Shown piece after piece: positions 54,267-60,493 of a DNA stretch of 60,493 nucleotides. Both the position numbers and the translations under genes were made by a program. The DNA is from Bacteroidota bacterium. GTDB lineage: Bacteria; Bacteroidota; Bacteroidia; Chitinophagales; Chitinophagaceae. Within the stretch, counting starts at the first letter, position 1; the number at the start of each line of letters is the position of its first letter. The notes under the pieces were generated by a model. The model did not search any database. It had not been told where the DNA came from and saw only the letters and a list, made by a program, of their open reading frames with translations. The stretch spans positions 1-60,493 of the forward strand of contig SYEV01000103.1 of NCBI GenBank assembly GCA_005800655.1. The letters run 5' to 3'.

Positions 54267-56675
54267 TTATTTTCTAACTTCTGCGGTTAAATTTTTTTCA
54301 AATAATTGTACCAACTTTTTCATCATGGTATCAATTTCAGTATCCATCAATGTTTTATCTGTCGTATTAAATACAAAATTAATGGCCACCGATTTTTTCT
54401 GTGCGCCTAATTTATCGCTCTCAAAAATATCAAATACGCGCGACTCTTTCAATGCATCCAATTTCGCTTCCGTCACACAGGCTTCAATAGCTTCATACTT
54501 GGTATCCTGTGGAATCACCAATGCCAGATCCCTTTCCACTGAAGGATATTTAGATATTTCCTGGTACACCACCTGCTTGCTTTGATAAATCGCAAACAAA
54601 TTAGCAAGGTCAAATTGGATATAAAAAACGGGTTGCTTTATACCAAAGGCTTGTAATTTTTTCGTACCAATGGCTTGTACCGTACCTGTGGTTTTTTTAC
54701 TGATGACATAATCAATTTGATTGGCACTTGTTTGCTTCCATGCGCCTCCCTGCAAGCCTAATAAATTAAATATCGCAGTGGCTATTCCTTTGGCAACAAA
54801 AAAATCAGACAATATTCCTTTCGCTCTCCAACCATCTTGTTGTTGTTTTCCAGAAAGATAAATGGACAATTGCTCCGATTCATAATAAGCACCTTTGGAA
54901 GATTGTCCATACACTTTTCCAATTTCAAATAACGCAATTGAACTTAGTTGACGATTCAAATTATAGGCAATGGTTTCCAATCCTGTTTCTAACATTGAGG
55001 GACGCATCACATCTAAATCAGCACTTAAATTATTCAACATTTTTACAGCACCCGCCAATACTTCTTCTGAAAAATAAGCACTATTGGTAATTGAATTCGT
55101 TAATATTTCTGTGTAGCCGCGGCCCACTAAAAACTGTGCAATTTTATCTTTGAACTTTTCTTTTTTCTCCAATGGATCAATGGAAGGACTCATGGTAATA
55201 ACACTTGGAATTTCAACATTATCCAAGCCATCAATACGTAAAACTTCCTCCACAATATCAGCGGGTATGCTAATATCAGGCTTGTGGTAAGGCACTGCTA
55301 AATCAATACCTTCCGTAGTTTCGTTACTAATTTCAAAACCCAAACTAGTAAGTATTGTTTTTACTTTATCTACTGGATACGTTTTACCACTTAATTTTTT
55401 TAGATAACTAAAACTTAAATGTACCAACGCTTTTTTCGCAGGGTTAGGATATACATCTACCACTTCACTACATTTTCCACCTGCAATTTCTTGTATCATT
55501 TTTGCAGCACGTAACAATACTTTGACCGTGCCATCCACATCTACTCCTTTTTCAAAACGTGTTGCAGCATCTGTCCGAAGGCCATGATGCAATGATGTTT
55601 TACGAATATGTACATTTTCAAACCAAGCACTTTCTAAAAATATATTTGTGGTCGTCGCTTTTACCCCACTTTGTAAACCGCCAAAAACACCCGCAATACA
55701 CATTGGCTTTGCGCCATCCGTAATCATTAAATCATTGGCTTGCGTAGTTCGTTCTACCCCATCGAGTGTAGTGAACTTAGTACCTGCAGCATATTTTTTT
55801 ACGACTACTTTGTTTTCTTTGATCTCACTAGCATCAAATGCATGCAGTGGTTGCCCGGTTTCATGTAATATATAATTCGTAATATCCACGATATTATTAA
55901 TGGAACGTACCCCAATACTTTGCAATCTATTTTTTAACCATGTAGGCGATTCTTTTACTGTTACACCTTCAATGACTAACCCACTATAACGTGCACACCC
56001 TTTTTCATCTTCAATCAAAACTTTAAATGGCGCTACCGATGTATCATGTACCAAATTTTGTATGAATGGACTTACTGCACTCACTGGACTATTATGATAA
56101 GACAAATAAGCACATACATCTTTCGCAACACCATAATGACTCATCGCATCCATTCTGTTGGGTGTTAAACCAATTTCATAAATCCAATCCTGATAGTATT
56201 CGTAAATTTCAGCAACTGGAGTGCCTGCTTTGATGGCAGCATCCAACACAATAATTCCAGCATGGTCATCACTTACCCCAATTTCATCTTCCGCACAAAT
56301 CATTCCTTCACTTTGTTCGCCCCTGATTTTGGCTAATTTCATGGTCATCGGCTCCTTCCCTTTTGGATAGATAGTAGTACCCACAACCGCTACCACCACT
56401 TTTTGACCCACCATTACATTGGATGCACCACAAACAATGCCTAAAGGCGCCGCGCCGCCCGTATCTACTTTGGTCAATTTTAATTTATCTGCATTTGGAT
56501 GTGGTATCACTTCCAATACTTCCCCTACGACTAATCCTGCAAGTCCGCCTTTGAAATTTTCAAAATTTTCTAATGACTCTACTTCCAGCCCTATGGAGGT
56601 TAGGATATTAGATAATTCTTCCGGACGCACCGTTTGGGGTAAATATTCACTCAGCCAGCGATAACTAATCGTCAT
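54267..56675 (-). CDS. pheT: Phenylalanyl-tRNA synthetase beta subunit
   Basis: Beta chain of the (alpha-beta)2 enzyme. 802 residues: N-terminal tRNA-binding (OB) domain with VGEVLEVIPHPNADKLKLTK, B3/B4 editing domain, B5 domain, a catalytic-like core and a C-terminal anticodon-binding (FDX-ACB) domain near SVERDLALVIPQDTKYEAI. pheS is not in the window. It diverges from dnaB across a 277-base region with replication-origin-like features; its own -7 element is in that region. Confidence 0.95.
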   Translation of the reverse strand: MTISYRWLSEYLPQTVRPEELSNILTSIGLEVESLENFENFKGGLAGLVVGEVLEVIPHPNADKLKLTKVDTGGAAPLGIVCGASNVMVGQKVVVAVVGTTIYPKGKEPMTMKLAKIRGEQSEGMICAEDEIGVSDDHAGIIVLDAAIKAGTPVAEIYEYYQDWIYEIGLTPNRMDAMSHYGVAKDVCAYLSYHNSPVSAVSPFIQNLVHDTSVAPFKVLIEDEKGCARYSGLVIEGVTVKESPTWLKNRLQSIGVRSINNIVDITNYILHETGQPLHAFDASEIKENKVVVKKYAAGTKFTTLDGVERTTQANDLMITDGAKPMCIAGVFGGLQSGVKATTTNIFLESAWFENVHIRKTSLHHGLRTDAATRFEKGVDVDGTVKVLLRAAKMIQEIAGGKCSEVVDVYPNPAKKALVHLSFSYLKKLSGKTYPVDKVKTILTSLGFEISNETTEGIDLAVPYHKPDISIPADIVEEVLRIDGLDNVEIPSVITMSPSIDPLEKKEKFKDKIAQFLVGRGYTEILTNSITNSAYFSEEVLAGAVKMLNNLSADLDVMRPSMLETGLETIAYNLNRQLSSIALFEIGKVYGQSSKGAYYESEQLSIYLSGKQQQDGWRAKGILSDFFVAKGIATAIFNLLGLQGGAWKQTSANQIDYVISKKTTGTVQAIGTKKLQAFGIKQPVFYIQFDLANLFAIYQSKQVVYQEISKYPSVERDLALVIPQDTKYEAIEACVTEAKLDALKESRVFDIFESDKLGAQKKSVAINFVFNTTDKTLMDTEIDTMMKKLVQLFEKNLTAEVRK

Positions 56676-56698
56676 ATTGCATCTTTATGGTATAGCTT

Positions 56699-56706
56699 CA
56701 AAAGTA
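56699..56706 (-). promoter_or_regulatory. Promoter -7 element of pheT
   Basis: TACTTTTG on the minus strand, full match to TAnnTTTG, ends 23 bases before ATG 56675. Confidence 0.5.
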
Positions 56707-56732
56707 CAAATTTTTGAGTGCTTTTTAGGTAA

Positions 56733-56758
56733 AAAATAGCCCCTCCAAAATAGCCCCT
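56733..56758. repeat. 12-bp direct repeat, period 14
   Basis: AAAATAGCCCCT occurs at 56733-56744 and 56747-56758. It stands between the pheT promoter and the DnaA-box-like cluster. Confidence 0.7.
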
Positions 56759-56781
56759 TTTTGACCCTAGGCAGGGACCAA

Positions 56782-56952
56782 GGTGGATAAGCGCAAAATG
56801 TTAGTGGAAATCCCGTGAATAACCGAATTTTATTGTGGATACTAGATAGTGAAGCCCTGTGTATAAGGGGATTGCAAAACTAAATTTCTTGAATTGCTAA
56901 TTTGGTTTGATTTTCGCATTAGAAATTTACCCAATCTTATTTATTAATTATT
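56782..56952 (+). other. DnaA-box-like cluster and AT-rich tract; candidate oriC
   Basis: Four same-orientation 9-mers resemble TGTGGATAA: GGTGGATAA (56782-56790, 8/9), CGTGAATAA (56814-56822, 7/9), TGTGGATAC (56834-56842, 8/9) and TGTGTATAA (56858-56866, 8/9). An 86-base tract of about 74% A+T follows, up to dnaB. The layout fits a small origin with an unwinding region, or DnaA control of dnaB. Confidence 0.45.
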
Positions 56953-58518
56953 ATGGCTTTACCCAATATAAATACCAATCGTACCAAAAAGAAAACTGCC
57001 AATGTTGATATTAGCAGTATGATGTATGGAAAAATTCCACCTCAGGTGCGCGAATTAGAAGAAGCGGTATTAGGTGCCATCTTATTAGAAAAAAGTGCGT
57101 TTGATACGGTGACAGAAATTTTGAAACCAGAATGTTTTTATGTTGAATCACATCAAATGATTTATCGTTCGATGCAAAGTTTACAACAAAAAAATATGCC
57201 CATTGACATGTTGACGGTGGTGGAAGAATTAAGGATGCAAGAAAACTTAGACATTGTTGGCGGTGCTTATTATATTTCTAAATTAACCAATGTCGTTGTT
57301 TCTACTGCGAATATTGATGCACACGCAAGAATCGTTTTGCAAAAATTTATTCAACGAGAATTAATTAGAATTAGTGGAGAAGTGATTGCGAATGCTTATG
57401 AGGATAGCACGGATGTTTTTGATTTACTTGATGATAGTGAAACAAAAATGTTTAACATCACCAATAACTATTTAAAGAAAAATTTCGTTGATATTGGTTT
57501 TGCTTTGGCAACCGCGATTACAAGAATTGATGAATTAAGAACGAAGAAAGATGAAATATCTGGTGTGCCTAGTGGCTTTGCCAGCTTAGATAGAATTACG
57601 TATGGTTGGCAACCCACCGATTTAATTATTTTAGCGGCACGACCTTCCGTAGGTAAAACTGCATTTGCATTGAACCTTGCACGTAATGCTGCATTGCATC
57701 CTACAAAACCACAACCCGTTGGCTTTTTTAGTTTGGAGATGAGCGCCTCTCAATTGGTGCAACGTATACTAAGTGCGGAGAGTGAAATTAAAATGGAAAA
57801 AATTTCAAGAGGTAAATTAGAGGATTACGAATACCAACAATTGCATGCAAAAGGTATTAAGCGTTTAGAATCGGCCCCTATTTATATTGATGACACTGCG
57901 GCTTTAAACATTTTTGAATTCAGGGCAAAGGCACGTAGATTAGTGAACAAACATCAGGTTAAAATTATCATCATTGACTACTTACAATTAATGAGTGGAT
58001 TGGGTGATCGTAATTCAAATAGAGAACAAGAAATTAGTAATATATCGCGAAGTTTAAAGGCCTTGGCCAAAGAATTAAATATTCCAATCATTGCTTTATC
58101 TCAGTTGAGTCGTGCGGTAGAAACAAGAAAAGAAAGCAAGATGCCGCAATTGAGTGATTTGAGAGAATCAGGCGCGATTGAGCAAGATGCGGACATGGTT
58201 ATGTTTATCTATCGTCCTGAATATTACGAGGTAATGAGTAATGAAATGGGAGAAAGCACACAAGGTGAAACCCATATCAGAATTGCCAAGCACCGTAATG
58301 GTTCTTTGGATTTAATTAAATTAAGAGCGCGCTTAGATATCCAACGTTTTGAAGAATGGGATGGCGAAGGGGGTATACCAGGATTGGGCAGTAATTACAA
58401 GCCTGTTTCCTCACTCCCAGGAAATACAAGCAACGACGGTGGCCGCTTTTTTATACAAGGAAGTAAAATGAATGGCGGCGAATTTGATGAAGGCATCAAC
58501 GACGACCAACCCTTTTAA
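56953..58518 (+). CDS. dnaB: Replicative DNA helicase DnaB
   Basis: Hexameric RecA-fold helicase that unwinds the fork 5'-3' and recruits primase. The N-terminal collar domain begins VRELEEAVLGAILL. The RecA-like domain has Walker A ARPSVGKT (229-236), GFFSLEMSASQLV and IIIIDYLQLMSG, and the DnaB block LRESGAIEQDADMV. 521 residues, with a Gly-rich C-terminal tail typical of Bacteroidota. It starts 87 bases after the last DnaA-box-like site, and the two DNA-replication features may be linked. Confidence 0.96.
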   Translation: MALPNINTNRTKKKTANVDISSMMYGKIPPQVRELEEAVLGAILLEKSAFDTVTEILKPECFYVESHQMIYRSMQSLQQKNMPIDMLTVVEELRMQENLDIVGGAYYISKLTNVVVSTANIDAHARIVLQKFIQRELIRISGEVIANAYEDSTDVFDLLDDSETKMFNITNNYLKKNFVDIGFALATAITRIDELRTKKDEISGVPSGFASLDRITYGWQPTDLIILAARPSVGKTAFALNLARNAALHPTKPQPVGFFSLEMSASQLVQRILSAESEIKMEKISRGKLEDYEYQQLHAKGIKRLESAPIYIDDTAALNIFEFRAKARRLVNKHQVKIIIIDYLQLMSGLGDRNSNREQEISNISRSLKALAKELNIPIIALSQLSRAVETRKESKMPQLSDLRESGAIEQDADMVMFIYRPEYYEVMSNEMGESTQGETHIRIAKHRNGSLDLIKLRARLDIQRFEEWDGEGGIPGLGSNYKPVSSLPGNTSNDGGRFFIQGSKMNGGEFDEGINDDQPF

Positions 58519-58596
58519 ATTGAAAAGTTATTTTTAAAGTTTAAATAATAATTTTATAGCTTTCAACTTGCATTATTTTTTTTCAAATTTACACCC

Positions 58597-59298
58597 ATGC
58601 CTGTACCCTATTTTTACGAACCTTCCTTAAACATTGGCGTAAATCAGTTTACACTTAGCCCGGAAACAAGTAAGCATTGCGTGCAAGTTTTAAGGATGCA
58701 GGAAGGCACTAAAATTGATATTACCAATGGCATGGGCGCTGTTTTTAATGCAACCATTCAAACAGCGCATAAAGCCAATAGTGTTGTCACCATTGATCGT
58801 CATCAAAGTTTCGCTGCTTCGCAACAAAAAATCACCTTAGGTATTTCCTTATTAAAAAATGTAGTTCGCTTGGAATGGCTTTTTGAAAAAGCAACCGAAA
58901 TGGGCATCCATCAAATTGTACCAATTATTTGCGAACACACCATTCATGAAAGATTCAAAATGGATCGTATGCAAAATATTTTGCAATCTGCCATGATCCA
59001 AAGCCAACAAGCATGGCTTCCTTTACTCTGCGAACCTATCGAATTTGATGCCTTTATACATAAGTACAAAGCACCCATCAATTTAATAGCACACTGCGAA
59101 CTTGGTGATAAAAAAAACATCAAAGACATAATTGCATCGGACGCCGTTAATTTATTAATTGGCCCAGAAGGCGATTTTTCACCTTCCGAAATTGAGACGG
59201 CTATTTCAAATAATTATACCCCCATCCAACTAGGCCCTACCAGACTCAGGACCGAAACTGCAGGAATTTTTGCATTGAGTGTATTAAAAATATTTTAA
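58597..59298 (+). CDS. rsmE: 16S rRNA m3U1498 methyltransferase
   Basis: SPOUT-class (trefoil knot) methylase that modifies U1498 in the 30S decoding region. 233 residues: N-terminal PUA-like domain starting PYFYEPSLNIGVNQF, a central EKATEMGIHQIVPII block, and the knot motifs LLIGPEGDFSPSEI and LGPTRLRTETAGI. Length is normal. It follows dnaB by 78 bases and precedes the GNAT-like gene by 9, so the last two are probably one unit. Confidence 0.94.
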   Translation: MPVPYFYEPSLNIGVNQFTLSPETSKHCVQVLRMQEGTKIDITNGMGAVFNATIQTAHKANSVVTIDRHQSFAASQQKITLGISLLKNVVRLEWLFEKATEMGIHQIVPIICEHTIHERFKMDRMQNILQSAMIQSQQAWLPLLCEPIEFDAFIHKYKAPINLIAHCELGDKKNIKDIIASDAVNLLIGPEGDFSPSEIETAISNNYTPIQLGPTRLRTETAGIFALSVLKIF

Positions 59299-59307
59299 TT
59301 TGTAGCA

Positions 59308-60492
59308 ATGAATATTATTGAAGTAAAATCAGCCGCTACTCAAAAAGCATTTTTAGCCATCAATGCCGAATTAAATCAGCACAATCCCAATTATATTCGC
59401 CCCTTAGACAATGAGGTCAAACAGGTTTTTGATCCCAATAAAAATAAATTATTTCAAAACGGTGACGCGGCAAGATGGCTTTTACAAAATGCGGATGGTA
59501 AAACCATTGGAAGAATTGCTGCATTTTATTACAAAGATTATAAAAACAAAGGAACCGAATACCCCGTTGGATGTATTGGGTTTTTTGATTGTATTAATGA
59601 GCAGGAATGTGCAAATTTGCTTTTTGACACCGCAAAATTATGGCTGCAACAAAATGGTATGGAAGCCATGGACGGGCCTATCAATTTTGGAGATAGAGAT
59701 AAGTGGTGGGGCTTGATGGTAGAGGGTTTCGAAGCGGAACCCATGTATGGCATGTCTTTCAACCCTTCCTATTATGAGGCCCTTTTAACCAATTACGGTT
59801 TTGAAAACTATTACAATCAGTTTTATTATAGAAAAAATTTACTTACCCCACTTCCAGCGCGCTTTGAAGAAAGGTACCAAAAGTTCAAAGCTAAGCCTGA
59901 TTATTCAGCCGTTCATTTAGATAAAAATAAGCTCGCAAAATTTGCCCAGGATTTTGTTACCATCTATAATTCGGCATGGGCACAACACGGAGAAGAAAAA
60001 ACCATCACACTGCCTCAAATCTTAAAACTATTTAATTCCTTAAAAGCCGTCATGGACGAAAGGGTGATTTGGTTTGCTTATTACAAGGAGGAGCCCATCG
60101 CTATGTTTATTAATATACCTGATGTGAATCAATACTTTAAATATTTTAATGGCGCTTTAGGCCTATGGCAAAAACTGCATTTATTATGGATGAAATGGAC
60201 GGGACAAAATAATAAATTAACCGGTTTAGCTTTTGGCGTGGTGCCTAAGTACCAAGCATTAGGTATTGATAGTTTTTTAATTAATTCCTGCCATATTCTT
60301 TTAAATAAAATAAAATTGTACGACCAATACGAAATGGGTTGGGCGGGTGATTGGAACCCGAAAATGGTCAATATTTACAAAAGCTTAGATGCCCTTCCAA
60401 GCAGAAGAATGGTCACATTTAGGTGCATTTTTGACGCAAAATCACATCCATTTGAGCGTCATCCCATCATGGATTATAAAACAGGTGGCTAA
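59308..60492 (+). CDS. GNAT-like N-acyltransferase
   Basis: 394-residue protein with GNAT-type character: the N-terminal part resembles the motif DGKTIGRIAAFYYKDYK. The middle has GFFDCINEQECANLLFDTAK, then MDGPINFGDRDKWWGLMVEG. A second GNAT-like half is suggested by ALGIDSFLINSCHILL near the C-terminus, so it may have two related halves, as in known Bacteroidota proteins of this size. The substrate is unknown. The stop is one base from the window end, so the gene is complete. It follows rsmE closely. Confidence 0.7.
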   Translation: MNIIEVKSAATQKAFLAINAELNQHNPNYIRPLDNEVKQVFDPNKNKLFQNGDAARWLLQNADGKTIGRIAAFYYKDYKNKGTEYPVGCIGFFDCINEQECANLLFDTAKLWLQQNGMEAMDGPINFGDRDKWWGLMVEGFEAEPMYGMSFNPSYYEALLTNYGFENYYNQFYYRKNLLTPLPARFEERYQKFKAKPDYSAVHLDKNKLAKFAQDFVTIYNSAWAQHGEEKTITLPQILKLFNSLKAVMDERVIWFAYYKEEPIAMFINIPDVNQYFKYFNGALGLWQKLHLLWMKWTGQNNKLTGLAFGVVPKYQALGIDSFLINSCHILLNKIKLYDQYEMGWAGDWNPKMVNIYKSLDALPSRRMVTFRCIFDAKSHPFERHPIMDYKTGG

Positions 60493-60493
60493 T

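Overview
This window looks like ordinary housekeeping chromosome of a low-GC member of the Bacteroidota, most likely Chitinophagaceae-like. The basis is a fused LpxC-FabZ enzyme, a DUF3098 protein, an AtpB with a long N-terminal extension and signal peptide, tandem ClpP genes, genes that mostly lack Shine-Dalgarno sequences, and repeated TAnnTTTG promoter -7 elements. The placement is inferred from gene content and family knowledge; no database search was possible. I see no insertion sequence, prophage, CRISPR array, tRNA, rRNA or toxin/defence island. No gene-free gap exceeds 300 bases; the largest are 56676-56952 and 53412-53636, and both are described.

Layout. 1-4.2 kb (+): trigger factor, two ClpP peptidases, ClpX and a 50-residue protein (protein folding and degradation). 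4.4-6.5 kb (-): ComEA-like HhH protein, PhnP-like metallo-hydrolase and a small conserved protein. 6.6-11.8 kb (+): HD hydrolase, then lpxD, lpxC-fabZ and lpxA (lipid A) and an ABC ATPase. 11.8-13.4 kb (-): alanine dehydrogenase and TsaE. 13.5-18.2 kb (+): copper-type P-ATPase, RecQ and an OmpR-type regulator. 18.2-24.2 kb (-): RuvB, a dipeptidyl peptidase IV-like enzyme and LeuS. 24.3-28.7 kb (+): FtsX, DUF3098, UppP, an MFS transporter and an MBL hydrolase. 28.7-35 kb: DUF3108 and flippase-like proteins, RuvC, HIT protein, GreA, a 2-hydroxyacid dehydrogenase, RsmA and PdxA. 35-38.2 kb (-): ABC-2 exporter with a LolA-like protein and a secreted protein. 38.2-42.4 kb (-): ATP synthase genes atpB-E-F-H-A. 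42.5-48.5 kb: ABC exporter, Rel/SpoT, PurA and an acidic protein. 48.5-56.7 kb (-): lytic transglycosylase, GatA, TatA, L19, RNase Y, ZapA, a coiled-coil protein and PheT. 56.9-60.5 kb (+): DnaB, RsmE and a GNAT-like protein.

Several start codons were moved to the first sensible ATG or TTG downstream of a promoter-like -7 element. Transcript leaders inferred this way are often very short.

The most interesting non-coding signals are (1) a cluster of DnaA-box-like 9-mers plus a 12-bp direct repeat and an AT-rich tract in the divergent pheT/dnaB gap, a candidate replication origin or DnaA-controlled dnaB promoter; (2) an intrinsic-terminator-like hairpin between atpE and atpF; (3) a long, hairpin-containing region upstream of the RNase Y gene; and (4) back-to-back identical -7 elements in a perfect inverted repeat between leuS and ftsX. 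I did not find a clear new multi-gene system. The nearest candidate is the ABC-2/LolA-like/secreted-protein cluster at 35-38 kb.
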